From Nepenthes gracilis (taxonomy: Eukaryota; Streptophyta; Magnoliopsida; Caryophyllales; Nepenthaceae), in the NCBI GenBank assembly GCA_033239525.1, contig BSYO01000030.1, positions 9,755,030-9,819,029 of the forward strand: a stretch of DNA of 64,000 nt, read 5' to 3'. The position numbers and the translations under genes are program-made. This document shows, piece after piece, positions 12,950-25,015 of this stretch. Position 1 is the stretch's first letter. Each line of letters starts with the position of its first letter. The notes beneath the pieces are model-generated. The model searched no databases, was not told the origin of the DNA, and saw nothing but the letters and a program-made list of their open reading frames with translations.

Positions 12950-13560
12950 ATTTCATAATTTACCAATTCATTAACCAGTTCAGTCCCATTTCATTTTTCT
13001 TAACCAGTTTAATCACAAGCCAGTTCATGGATCAGTTCTACCATTTATAATATTTTTCTAATTTTATCATGTGAGCCGATTTATCATTATTCATACATTA
13101 AGTGGCCGGTTCATCATTTTAAAATTCAAACATGAACCAACTCACTTAGTTTACTTGCTTAATTGTGGAATCGGTTGCTGAAACCGGTTCGGTTTTCACT
13201 TTTGATAGTTGGTTCTCTTAATGATGAGCCGATTTACTTAATATTTAATCAATCTACTATCTTAACATGCCATATTTGATCGATTTATATATAAGTTCTC
13301 AACCGTTCATTTTTAGCAAAATTGTCAAATTGGTGCAGCAGCCGGTTAAGTGAAAGTATTCGATTTTTGGGTCGTTCAGTTTGCAAATTATCATAAAAAA
13401 TTACTTTTTATATATTTTCAGAATCAGTACAAAATTTTTGACCGATTTATATAAATTTTTCAATTTTATCCTTACCCGGTTCAAAATTATGCATTGATTT
13501 TTTATGCATAGCTCTACTTTTGATCGATTTAGTAACACTTTTTTTTCTTTGAGGTGGATT
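12950..13560. repeat. Cluster of degenerate CCGGTT / CCGATTTA motifs
   Basis: About fifteen related words (ACCAGTTCAG, GCCAGTTCATG, GCCGATTTATC, GGCCGGTTCATC, GAAACCGGTTCGG, GCCGGTTAAG, CCCGGTTCAAAA, GACCGATTTATAT) recur every 25-50 bp. Some face in the opposite direction. Spacing is irregular, so this is not a simple tandem array. It may be a very old satellite or the subterminal region of a DNA transposon. Confidence 0.4.
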
Positions 13561-15665
13561 GATCAGATTTTACAAGATAAATTTATGCCAACTTTATGAC
13601 ATATTTTTAATTCATTGAAGAATTATACTTAATTTTTGTGGAGTTTGAATCAACCTAAAACTTGGAAAAAATTGTAGCTAAAGTCAGCATTAGTAGCTGC
13701 TCTTTTTTGAATTGATTAAATCTGCTTTTCTACTTTGTTTCAATTGAGCCAACTGATTTTATGAAGAATAAATTTTTTATATAAATATGGTAATTCAGTC
13801 AATATCTTAAAGTATATACAGTAAAAATGTTATGACATAAATTGACTAAATAAAGTATGTAAACATTTATATATCAGTAAAGTTAAGCAAAGTTTAATAA
13901 CAGATTTTACCGATAGCAGGAATTTATCTTTTACCTATTCTAGTATGGATATAACATTGATTTTGAGTATTGGAATGACAATACTTGAAGATAATATCAA
14001 AAATTTAATAACAAATCAAAGATAGAGAGATGTTCTTGCCTGAAATTATTTTTAAATTTAATTGAAACCTTAGGCTGCCAACTAAGTTTTTTCTTTTGGT
14101 TATGTTTTTCTTTTTTATTTTTTCAAATTTTTCCTTCTGTCTCCTCCCATTTTCTTCCTTATTTCTCTTATTTATTCTCTTTCATAACATGATTAATTAT
14201 CTCAAATTAATTTGGAGTTACTACATAACCCAATTCGTTGGCAATCACTCAGCTATTCTTGAAGCTGAATCAGCTACTCCTTGCTGATTTGGGTGCTTCC
14301 AAATTTTGCTACTTTTCTTTATTTGATTGGAGCCATTTTTAATATGTGTTTGGTCCTTTGTTATGCCGTGTGTCTTTCCTATTTATATGCTAAATTTTAC
14401 CTTTTAATTAATTAATTTAGTTGGTAAACAAAATTAAAAAAATTTGGTGACATCGGGTTTCTTCTTCTCCTCCTAGAGACATATCCCTCTTTTCCTCCTC
14501 TTTTCTTTCTTTCTTCTTTATTTTCTTAGTTTGAATATTTGACTAAGTGTTTGATTACATACCATGTGTGCCATGTGACATTAAAATTTGGTGGGATTAT
14601 ATTTAATGTCCATAATAAGCAATATAAAGTTTCGAACAAAAGGAGCCAAAACATCACGGACTTCCAAGCATATGAGTCATGAAATGATCACGTTAGGGAT
14701 CATCCAGTTATTTTGCTACCGAATTGTTAAGTTTTTGAGTGATAAGTTAACCGTACGATCGAGTGATTACATTATTGAACTAATAAATTATAAAATTACC
14801 TATATTATTAGAGCAATACTAACTAAATAACAAAAATATGTTTTAATATTCTGTCAGATTATTTTATTGATAGTCTAAATTAAGGCAATAAAATGACCAA
14901 AATCATTTATTTATATTCTGTTTTATTGTATGTTACATTCAAATTAGACATTTACAAACTAAATTCAAAATCTCTTCGATTGAATCCCGACGATCGAATA
15001 TCAAATTTATCAGCATAAAGGTAATTTTTTAAAACTACACAAATTAATAACTTTAAAAGAGTGTATAAGAAAACCTCATAACAGACCGCCCTCCTTGCAA
15101 AATCCAAGGGTTCCATCGCACAATTTCAACTATTGGATTAAAAAAAAACCTAATCGTTAAAATTTTTAAAAAAAAAAAAATTAAAATAAAAAATAATATA
15201 TTTTAAAAAAATTTTTTTAATGAAATGAGAGTTAATATACATTTCTATTTTAGAAAAATATTTTTAAATTTTTCTGAACGATGGAGCAGGAAAGCTAATA
15301 TTTAAAATAATATAATATATATTTTCATTTAACTTTTTTTTAAAAATATTAAAATATCTAAATATTAATATAATAAAACCAAAATAAAAAATACATATTT
15401 TTATATTTTTAAATATTAATTATTATTCGTTAGATTTCAAAAGAATAAAAAAAAATTACTGAGGTTATGACACCCAACGCATAATTAGAAAGTAAGGAAC
15501 CAAACACCAGTTGACGACATCTACATGAACAAGCTGGAAGCTAGAAACCTTTGCGTAAGGCCCAAGTCAAATTCCTGAGCAACCAGTCATGCAGTCTTCT
15601 TTGTTCTAGTAATAAAGTACAAGAAAAAAAGAATTGTTACCCATCGATCAATGATAGTTAATATT
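13560..15665. other. Intergenic, very AT-rich, no supported gene
   Basis: Long A/T runs (e.g. around 15145-15240 and 15300-15460). The open frames at 14096-14287 and 14588-14830 have low-complexity or unrecognisable products and no upstream or downstream support. Confidence 0.6.
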
Positions 15666-15669
15666 TACA

Positions 15670-16460
15670 TTTATTGACAGTGGAAAAAAGTTTTAGACAG
15701 TGGTGATACTTTATATGTGAGAAAATATTTGCATTCATTGGCATTTGGACTTGAATGTGATTTTCCCCTTAATAGAGAGTCAAGGATGCTGCCGGTCTGT
15801 GACCAACTAACACGACCCAAGTTCTTAAACCAACGCATGGTTGGGGGCATTCCTGTCCGGGGATTGGCGACAAGAAGTTGGGGGAAGGTGGTCTGGGCAT
15901 CAGCAACTGGCAGCAGGTCAAGACATGCCATATAGATACAGATTGATTGATCGGCCTGAAGCATCATCAAGAAACCGGTGACGAGGGTCAAGGATGTCAA
16001 CGAACAATGACTGACAGGGGTGATCAGGGTGTTGATTGGTGATCTGTGATCAAGGAGTGCCGAATGGACATGTCAGCTAAAGGCTTCACGTGTTAGTGAC
16101 GGCGGACAGGGGCAGGGATGTCAGTTGCCAGTGTCTGACTATGGTGCTTGATGATCATCGATAGCCGACAACCGGTGGTGGCCAGCCTGAGCATCGCTGG
16201 CCAGTAACTTGGGCAAGTCAAGGTGAAATAGGCCAACACTGACATCATTTTTTGATAAAAACTTCATAAATAGTAAATAGTAAATAAGTTCCGAAAAAGT
16301 AACTTCTCATTTTCAAAACATGAATTCATTTTCCTAGGCATAAATTTTCGATTGACTAAAAATATTTTCTACGGACATATTTTCTCGTAAATGCCAAATA
16401 TTGTAAAATGAGAAAAATATTCTTCATTAAATTATTTTGCATCAAACAAACATAGCTTTA
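15670..16460. other. GC-richer decayed element-like island
   Basis: 15760-16220 is markedly richer in G and C, has repeated (A/T)GGCCAGxx and GGTGATC words, and no long frame. It is followed at 16250-16460 by an AT-rich segment with AAATATTTTC-like words (TAAAAATATTTTCTACGG, GAGAAAAATATTCTTC). This arrangement resembles islands at 21590-21910 and 59915-60345 and suggests a dispersed non-autonomous element. Borders are not resolved. Confidence 0.35.
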
Positions 16461-16469
16461 GAGTATATG

Positions 16470-19400
16470 ACCTTACCTACAAAAACGATCATGCACCACT
16501 AAGTCCGAACCTGCATAAGGAGACATGAAAATCACAATTGCTGATCCAGCGGCAACATCTCACATTGTTTTTGCCGACAATATAAACTCAACTTCATGGA
16601 ACTTACAAATCCACAGTAAAATAACAACCGGAAACTCAAGTCCAGAACATCATCAAAGTTAAGTGATATTTTCTTTTTTATTTTTGGGATGATGGGTGTG
16701 GAGAGAAGAGAGACCGAAACTGGTCAGAATTTGGAAAATCAGTTGCAGATAAAAGTGGCAAAAAATAAATCATCACTCTGGAGTAAGTGAGAAATCAATA
16801 CCTTTTAGGGGGCAAAATGAGAAAGAACAGCAACATGAAGGCCTTCAAGTTTCTTTTTGGGAAGGCAGATACATGAATCCTCTCCCACATTCTACCTTGT
16901 TCTAACAAATCATACCACATCGAAAAAAGTTAGTATCATCGCGATCAAATAATATCTATTAAATTAGGTATTACAGAAATGAGAATACAAATATGGATTA
17001 ATTGATTTGCAGTAAATGATAAGATAAGAAATAATGACATTTATAAATATTTAGAAGTTACACTTACAAAAGACAAGATGATGAAAGAACGTTAAGCTAA
17101 CTTGGTTGGATAAAATATAGGCCAAAAAAAAATCTATGCAGAAATATGAATTAATTACAATAGAAAGAAAGAAATGAAGAGATAGAACTAGGAAAACATG
17201 AAGTTAAAAAACGATTTAAAATTAGTTAACACTCTCGAACAATATTGATTAAATTAAGTAGAATGAAAAAAAAATGAAGAGATATAAGTTAATTATGATC
17301 GGAAGAAAGAAATGAAGAGACAGAACTAGGAAAATATTGAGTGATATGATAAAAAACGATTTAAAATTACTAATACCTACAAACAATATTAACTAAATTA
17401 AGTGAAATGATAAAAACAGATTTATATATCCGACTCCTCTAAGTGGTTTGGACACTTAAAGCTTTGTTATTGTCATATAAAATATTATATATTATCATCA
17501 GACCACATTCAGTATGCAGTAGCTGGCATGCAGTACGCTGGGGATTTGGAGAACCTGGTAACTGTGGTCAGTGTTCAAAAGATTTCCGGGTAGTATTTTG
17601 CATTGGTCAGCATTCCAACGAGCTACTCTGTCCTGGCAGTAGGAAATAAGCTGGATATATTCTTATTTTAAGGGAAAGTCAGCCGTCAGTAAGTTAAATG
17701 AGGAAAACAGCATTTATGCCATATTGTTTACTGTATTTGAGAGAAGAGGGATACATGCACCTTCAAACAGCCAAATAGAGATGCCTCTTACGTTAAAGCC
17801 ATTAAACTAGCTGTTTTCGCAAGAGCTCAGAGACTTGTATTAGAAAAAGCAGTTGACAAGCAGTTTTTTGACTGCTTCTTATAGCTTGAAGCCATTGTAG
17901 CATCTTTTGAAGCTGAAGATTGAGCATTTACTAAAAGCATAAACTCATGAAGCTGGAGAAAGATGGAGTTTGCAGATGTCCGAGCAGCAGATTTCCAGGA
18001 ATTCATCTTTCAAAGACCATTTCATGAACAGAAGTTTTTTTTTTTTTTCCTGAAGCTCAAATTTTGCTTTACCACTGCCTTTAAACCTCATTAAGAAAAC
18101 TTCAATAATGAGGCTCCAATATACAGTGAGTTTGTGACAAATGTGCGGATAGAATCTGATCTTGGTAACCAGTTCAAGCTGTAGATTCATGGTTTTCTCA
18201 AGATCACAGAAAAAAACTTAATAGGTAAAGTTTCATTATCAAGTATGAATACTAGAAATGCTTTCGAGAGGAGTAGAAGATCAAAAGTGCTTGTTTAAGG
18301 TATCTAAATCCTATTGTTGAGGATCTTGTTTTCCTTTTTTTGGACGGGGATGGGAGGTGTGAACTTTGGGAAATGGAGATGAATGTCTAGAAGAAATAAT
18401 ATATTGGTAAAGATAATTTTTCTAAATTTTACATACTTCTTGGATTTGCTAGCTTGACGGTAGGATATAGCTTTTAAATGCATTTATGATCTTTTACACA
18501 TTTGGATGAAGCAAAAAATTTGTTCATACCATAGAGTTTGGAAGACCACGACTAATTCTAAAAAGGAATGAATTACCAAAAAAAAAAAAAAAAGACATGC
18601 CGCTTCAATAGTTTGCGATGATAAGATTATTCAATTATGAAATGAAAATTATATGATCCAAATATGGAAAAACCTCTATGCAATGCAGAGGCAAAGGCAT
18701 CTGACAAGTCCGGAGTCTACAATGCAAGAAGCCTCATGTACTAGACCATCCTTTTTTAGGATGGGGCATTCAAGGTTAGCCTTGTGGTTCTACCCATATG
18801 CTAGGCTAATGGCATAGGTTCTACTTCAAAATGAGCTGTCAATCCATCCAATTGCATTTTCAATGTTGAGGTGTTCTTACCTACAATTTAGATGATTGCT
18901 CTCAGGCTTTCAGGCCATCCAAATTTTGGAGGTAGGAGAGCTGCTCTTCCTTGAAGTAATTTTTTTTTACAGAAAAATCCTGTTTTGTGGTTAAAAGAAA
19001 GAAACACCAAATATTTTACAGAATGGATAATGCATGCAGAAGGTAGATTAATATCAGCTTGCCAAATGTAGATTGCAGAATCTCAGAGAATGAATTTGAA
19101 AAAAAAATAACAAGAAATTTGCAAACATTACAAAAGAAATTTTCTATGGATGGTCATTAGAGACTAGCTGTGGAAATTCTCAATTGTTACAAACTTGAAG
19201 AAGATGATATGGTATGTTTGTAGACACTAGTTTCTATAACTAAAAGTTCTGAAATCGTTAGTAGAGATATGCATGTGAGAGGACAACCAGACTGCCGTCA
19301 TGGTACCCATGAAATCAGATTGTTTTCCAGAAAATCTGGAACAGTTAAATCTGATGCCATGAGCTTCTTCAACAAATGTCATCCTAGTTGGTCTTTGGTG

Positions 19401-19707
19401 GAAGAGATGGAAAGGCAGAGGCCTTTAGCGTCCGCTCCAGTCAAGAGGCTAATAATCGCGGGTCAATATGCCTTTTATTCTCTTATCTACCAATGGTATA
19501 TCCTTTGCGAAGATTATATACAAGGCATAAATGTTGTCTAGTTAGTTCATCAATAACAAGGAAAAACATATGAGATCAAAGCTAACTCTTGGCATAAGCC
19601 TGTCATGATTGGTAAACCATCAATCTCCATAGCATATGTCCAAACATTTTTTTATTCTACTTGTTTTCAGTTTTAGATTTTTTTCTCTTTTATTTATATT
19701 AGCGCAT
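16470..19707. other. Intergenic, no supported gene
   Basis: Contains several short open stretches (17443-17649 plus, 17945-18190 minus, 19269-19541 plus) whose products I do not recognise and that lack splice-consistent partners. Composition at 17500-18200 and 19260-19560 is more gene-like than the surroundings, so a decayed gene or non-coding RNA cannot be excluded. Confidence 0.4.
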
Positions 19708-19713
19708 GGTCAT

Positions 19714-20318
19714 TGATGAGTATTATGTCCGACGGCCCAAAGAGGTCGGCCCAAGATAGCTTCAAGTCAGAGGACAAAATTCAACAGTCCAAAACGTCTG
19801 CGCGGCTCATTTCAACAAATATGACCGAAACCAATTTAACAGTCAAGAAAGTTCCCTCACTTTCATCTGCTAACGACATCAGACATTAACTGAAACCGCT
19901 ATCAGGAGAGAACTTAACCGTCCGTCAATTTTCCTAACAATTAACTGCCGCCCACTTTCCATGAAAGTCCATCTTCTCCAACCAAAAAGAAAAATCATCC
20001 AACACTTTCTTAGACAGAGAATACGAACAAAAAAGACACCAAGAGCACACTTTTTCTCTCTTAATCTGAGACGCCATTATAAGAGCGCAAGCTCTCGGAC
20101 AAAACATACATTTTGCATCCTCTATCTTTTCTTTTATTTAAGAAAGATACTGACTTGAGTGTCGAAGGATAAACCAGGAGTGAGTCCCGTCAATTCTTTG
20201 ACCATTGTTTTGTGATTGCACAGGATTCCAATTTAAGATGTACGGAGACCGAGTATGCCTTAACACCCAATAGACAACTCTTTTCATCCATACAACAATC
20301 AGAGTCCTTGGATGCAAC
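19714..20318 (+). mobile_element. Probable solo LTR, Ty3/Gypsy type
   Basis: Starts TGATGAGTATTATGTCCGAC, an opening close to the Tat LTRs at 26375 and 36326 (TGATGGGT, TGATGAGT). The word GGTCAT directly precedes it (19708-19713) and directly follows the inferred end (20319-20324), as expected for a target duplication. A TATA-like ATTATAAGAG lies at about 20075. No internal region follows, so this is a solo LTR formed by LTR-LTR recombination. The right end reads GATGCAAC rather than ending in CA, so the exact border is uncertain. Confidence 0.6.
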
Positions 20319-20324
20319 GGTCAT

Positions 20325-21585
20325 TATTCAACTAACCCTTTCAATGGTATAACAGGCACGAAATTCTTCTATATAGATACAGGGTGCTATTTTACAAATT
20401 TGATTTCATTGATAAAGTCAAATTTAGGACTTTAAAATACATCCAGCGTACAATTGCACAACAAGCAATTATTCTGAGCTACAGTGATTTTGGAACCACA
20501 GATTGCAAAGTTGGAAACAAGAAAGATCTACTGGGGATTAAACGGGAAGGGCGAGGGAAGAATCAATCAACTGGAAGTTGAACAAGGTCCCCGTGGCATA
20601 ATACACTTCCGGAATACACACACCCCACAATCATACAAACGCACACATTAATTGAATCATACTCCAGTGTATCAACTCCATTTTAACTTCGATTTCAGAA
20701 AGAAAAAGCAGTGCACATCAAGCGAAGAATTAGTTACCTTACAGATCCATTAAGATTTTCAATTAACCGACTAATCCAAATCTTTTGTGTTTCCCCTTCC
20801 CTGCACCGTTTCCATTTCCCTTTCCTACTGTTTCCATACGTTATCCCGAACACTCGATTATTAAAGCAAACATTTTGTTGGCCTGAAAAATCGACAAAAA
20901 CAGAAAACTAAATAAAAAACAATACAAAGAGACACAAATTCGAGAGATAACCTGAGACGCATGATGGAATCCTGGATGCAACGACATCCTGCCAGCACTT
21001 CAGTGCGACGAACAGCAGTTCAATTGAAAAACGCGGTATCACCGAGGACGCTACGAAGGCCAGGGTTCGAACGAATCCTATGGTTTTGGCGTTTCTATTT
21101 GTTTTACACTATTCACATCCCAACAAATTTCGTTTATCTTTTTTTTTTTTTAAATTATATTTAAATTTATAGTTACTAATTTTATAAAATTTTAAGAAAT
21201 ATTTGATTTCAAAACAAAATATTTGTTAAAAGTTTTCTAAGATTGGAGTGAAAAAAATAAATTTTTTTACAACTTATCACTTATAATATTATTTTAATGG
21301 ATTCCAAGTGGATTCTTCTAACGGATCCATCTGATGTGTAGGTTAATAAAATATTTTTAAATAATAGTTAGAATAAATATAAAGTAATAATATAAATGAA
21401 TTATATAAGACAGAATTTATTGAGTATGGTATGTGAAGTATGAAGGTTAATATCTATAAAGACATGCGATTTTTTAGAAGATGGAAGAGTCTTACCGTCA
21501 TATCATTTATCACTTTCAGTCTATCAAAATCTAGATCTAGGCTTGGCATTATGGCAAATAGGTAGCTCAGGAAGAACGCAATGTC
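20325..21585. other. Intergenic, no supported gene
   Basis: 20380-21110 is more balanced in composition. On the minus strand 21100-20950 looks like a leader exon ending in a possible donor (GTCTCAG|GTTATC), but no coding exons could be assembled downstream. 21130-21580 is AT-rich. Confidence 0.4.
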
Positions 21586-21589
21586 CCTT

Positions 21590-21910
21590 TAGTGGAGTTC
21601 TTGATCGGCCAATGCTATAGGCTTATGAGCCATCTGGCTTGGGGAACTTACTGAGGCCAATACCACAAGGCAGCAACGAAGCTGGCAGCCAATAGAGCAG
21701 TGATTGGCTAGGTGACATGTGCCATCCAACAGGGGTTGTTGATAGGCTTGGTGTGGGCTCAGGTGGCGGGGGCTAGGCATCAGCCTTGGCCGTAAGGAGG
21801 ATGAGCACGGGTCAAGCGTGCACGGGACATTAGTGTTGGGCGTTGATGCAAGGCAACGAGTTGGGTGGTGGGGCAATCAACTTGCCAGTAGCAGCGGTAA
21901 GTAAGGCCTT
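21590..21910. other. GC-rich island without a gene
   Basis: About 320 bp with G+C well above the flanks and words such as GGCTTGGTGTGGGCTCAGG and CAACGAGTTGGGTGGTGGGG. The open frame on the minus strand (21589-21876) has a biased, unrecognisable product. It immediately precedes a repeat shared with 24.7 kb. Confidence 0.4.
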
Positions 21911-21929
21911 GCTCGGGCAATTCACTTCT

Positions 21930-22290
21930 CCCTCCGGGACCCTCTCTAAGCCTTGAACTTCTAGGCTTGGCTCCCTTCTTTCAACTCTTGGCCATTCATT
22001 AAATAGAAAATGTTGGATAAATCATAATAGTGAAGGGACAAATCTTAACAGTGAAGCAATGAATGAATCCTGACAGCAAAATAGCTTCATGCTATTAGAT
22101 ATATAATGTAGTTAAAACATTCTAATTGACCTGTCTTAATAAATCTTTTTCATTGGCCGGATGATACTGGTAGATAACTCCTAATTAACTCATTTATTTT
22201 GGGCTCATCCTTGAACTCTAAGACTAAACTTTAGGGTCTATCTTTATTTGTTGTTTACCAATCAAAGTTATTAATTTTATCCACATTTAG
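21930..22290 (+). repeat. Left copy of a ~350-bp direct repeat pair
   Basis: Aligns by eye with 24700-25015. Both contain CTTGGCTCCC/TTTAGCTCCC, a TTAAATAGA box, AACAGTGAA..AATGAATGAAT, a CATTTATTTTGGGCT/CATTCATTTTGGGCT block and TAATTTTATCC. A direct pair about 2.8 kb apart that brackets tandem repeats could be the LTRs of a small non-autonomous retroelement, but TG/CA ends and a target duplication were not found. Confidence 0.55.
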
Positions 22291-22294
22291 ATCT

Positions 22295-23270
22295 TCTATT
22301 ATTTTTCATTTGGTCTTCTATTTTTTCCCATTCGAGTCAACCCACTTTATTGGCACCCAATAACAACTCTCTATCCATCGAGATTGTATTCAAATTCAAA
22401 GACGACTATTTTCATTTGATCGATGATCCTTCGACAAATATCACCATGCCCGTCAATTGATTGAGTTATGGGCGGTGAACTGTTTAATTCAAAAATTTAA
22501 TAAGGCTTGGTTCGCATATGGAGTATTATATCTTCCTAGTGCATTCTCGTGGAGACTTTTGGTAGCTTTTCAACCGTTTGTCTCTTAAAACGTCTCATGA
22601 TCATTTTGCATCCACATGGACCTTCACAAGTTTATCCAAGACTTGGATTGAGGATCATTTTTGCATCTACAAAGAGTGGTTGTAGCTAGTTCTCGAGTCC
22701 TACGACATGGGATTCAAACCATCGTTATAATCGTGGGAGTTTTTAGTCTATTGTTTTTTGAACCTGAATTATACCGGTCAATTTAATAATTAATTAAATT
22801 TCAATTAACAAATAGGCATATCCCAAATTAAGTGTGATACAAATAGACAAATCATAAAAATTTTGACATCCAAAATAACAATAATCAAACCCAATAACCT
22901 ATTACAAGACCTCATCAAATAACCGTCTGAATAATATAAATATGACCTACCCTATAATCATCGTAAGGGATGTGATAAATCAACCATAATCATACTTAAG
23001 ACATAATAGAATATCCCAGCAACTCCCAAAATATAACCATGGACCTCTATTTGGCAATCCCAATATTCAAAGGCAGTCTAAAATGGAAACCATCCATAAC
23101 CATCGAAATTCAACTGACGCCATCTATATCTAAATAAATATAATGCTCACCAGAAAAATATGACGCTGCGGTGAACAACAACCAGCTTTTGTAATAAGTT
23201 TAAGCCTTATACTCTGAAAAGATAAAATATAAAACTTGAGCCTAAAACTCAATAATTATTATTTATTATA
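22295..23270. other. Interior of the direct-repeat pair, non-coding
   Basis: No readable gag or pol and no open frame with family signatures. 22800-23160 is rich in CAA/ATA words. Sequence leads into the microsatellite and minisatellite block. Confidence 0.5.
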
Positions 23271-23274
23271 AAAT

Positions 23275-23275
23275 A

Positions 23276-23311
<36 letters not shown>
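23275..23311. repeat. (TA)n(TG)n compound microsatellite
   Basis: An alternating TA run passes directly into eleven TG dinucleotides, ending at GTCC. Confidence 0.95.
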
Positions 23312-23494
23312 CCACAATTAGAGAGAGGGTGAAGTCACATAACAAATTGTATAAAATAAATTATAGGGTCCGAAAGTTCATTGAAAGTCTAAAGGTAGCC
23401 TCACACTCAAATCATATATCAGATCACACTATCATATCAGAATAATACTTGTAACCAATCGCGATCCAGAATCAAACTTCATATACATAAATAA

Positions 23495-23695
23495 TAGTTA
23501 TAGTTTAGGCCTACAACTTCGAGGTATCTCATATCATTATTATCGATTACATTTTAGGTTTATAATTTTCTAGTCATCTTTTATTATTATGGGTTATATT
23601 TTAGGCCTACAACTATTCTGTCATCTTTTATCATTATCAGCTACATTTTAAGCATACAGTTACTCGACCATTTTTTATCAGATCACATATCGGAT
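23495..23695. repeat. 47-49-bp minisatellite, four copies
   Basis: Anchor TTTAGG(C/T) at 23504, 23553, 23600 and (as TTTAAGC) 23647. Shared blocks are GGCCTACAAC, TCATCTTTTATCATTAT and GCTACATTTTA. Copies are diverged by roughly a fifth. Ends just before the 43-bp array. Confidence 0.8.
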
Positions 23696-23704
23696 TACTA
23701 GGGC

Positions 23705-24170
23705 CTCGAGCTTCCATGGTCCCATGTTCATATCGACTTACAAGGACCTCAGACCACTATGATCACACGTACGTATTAACCCACCAGGCCCTCGAATCAT
23801 CATGGCCCCACATATATATCGACCCATTAGGATTTCAGACAACCATGGTCCCACATACATATCGACCTTCTAGGGCCTCAAACCACCAGGGCCCCACATG
23901 CACTTATCTGCTCACCAGAGCCTCGAACCACCATGGTCCCATATACATATCGACTCACAAGGGTTTTAGACTATCATGGTCCCACATACATATTGATCCA
24001 CCAAGGCCTTAGACCACTATGGTACCATATGCATAACAACCCACTAGAAGCTTAGACCACTATGGTCCTACATACAAATCGACCCACCAGGGTTTTGAAC
24101 TATCAGAATCTCAGATACACATATCAACCCACTAGAGCCTCGGATCACCATGCTCCTACACAATAACGAC
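23705..24170. repeat. 43-bp minisatellite, eleven copies
   Basis: Anchor ATGGTCCCA-like at 23716, 23759, 23802, 23845, 23889, 23934, 23977, 24019, 24062, 24105 and 24150, giving a 43-bp period with ±2-bp indels. Consensus blocks are CCACCAGGGCCTCGAACCAC, CATGGTCCCACATA and CATATCGAC. Because 43 is not a multiple of three, the open stretch at 23716-24012 passes through rotating frames and is an artefact rather than a repeat protein. Confidence 0.92.
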
Positions 24171-24699
24171 TTCAACCTTGGTAGTATACATGTGTACCGA
24201 TGCACGGTCTAATTTATATACATCTCCGTATAAACATACTGATACACGAATATATAGTCAGGATATTTTTAGGCTTCTATAAAAATAATAAAACCATCCA
24301 AAAATAATAAAATCCAAACAAAATCCTCAAATGACTCGTCAATCAGCCATGCATGTATAAGATAAACAAATAGGGCGTATAAAAATAATATGTATATTAA
24401 TAAAATCTCTAAATAGTAATCAAAACACATCAGATACTGAAATATATCAAGGATAAGGTTTATGAATATTTGTCTCAACCAAGTTTGTATAGCCATTTTA
24501 CATAGTGGATCTATTAGTGGATTTTGTATCCCATAATTTTTTCCCTTAGTTGAGAAGGGGTTTCCATATAAAAAAATAATGTACATCTTATGTGTTCATT
24601 ATTCCTACTAAATGGTGGCTGACGATGATGGAGGGTTTGGATATTCCGCTGCTATTGGATCGGGTGGATCCGGGTGTCGAACCCCAATAATGCCACCTC

Positions 24700-25015
24700 T
24701 TTTGGCCTTAGCCTACTCGGTTTAGCTCCCCTCCTCCGATCCTTTGCCCTTCTTTAAATAGAGAAGAGAGAAAATTTAACAGTGAAATAATGAATGAATT
24801 TTAATGGTAAAGTAACCTCAAATTATTCAGTGAGCAATATAATTGGAACTTTCGGATTGATCTATATATACGAAACATTCTCATTAGTTGGACGATGATT
24901 GACTCATTCATTTTGGGCTAGCCTCTAAGATCTCAAGCTTTGACCTTAGGATCCAACTTTATTCATCATTTACCCATCCGTAGCTCTAATTTTATCCTTA
25001 TTCAAGTCTAATAGT
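24700..25015 (+). repeat. Right copy of the ~350-bp direct repeat pair
   Basis: Partner of 21930-22290. Diagnostic shared words include CTTTAAATAGAGAAG (left copy CATTAAATAGAAAAT), AACAGTGAAATAATGAATGAAT and CATTCATTTTGGGCTAGCC. Same orientation as the left copy, moderately diverged. Confidence 0.55.

Noticed and set aside
17945..18190. Minus-strand 81-residue frame
   Set aside because: Lysine-rich low-complexity middle from a poly-T run, unrecognisable ends.
19269..19541. 90-residue open frame with non-random composition
   Set aside because: No recognised motif, no splice partners, overlapping frame in the same region; not enough to call a gene.
23716..24012. 98-residue repetitive open reading frame
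   Set aside because: It lies within a 43-bp minisatellite whose period rotates the frame; no family similarity.
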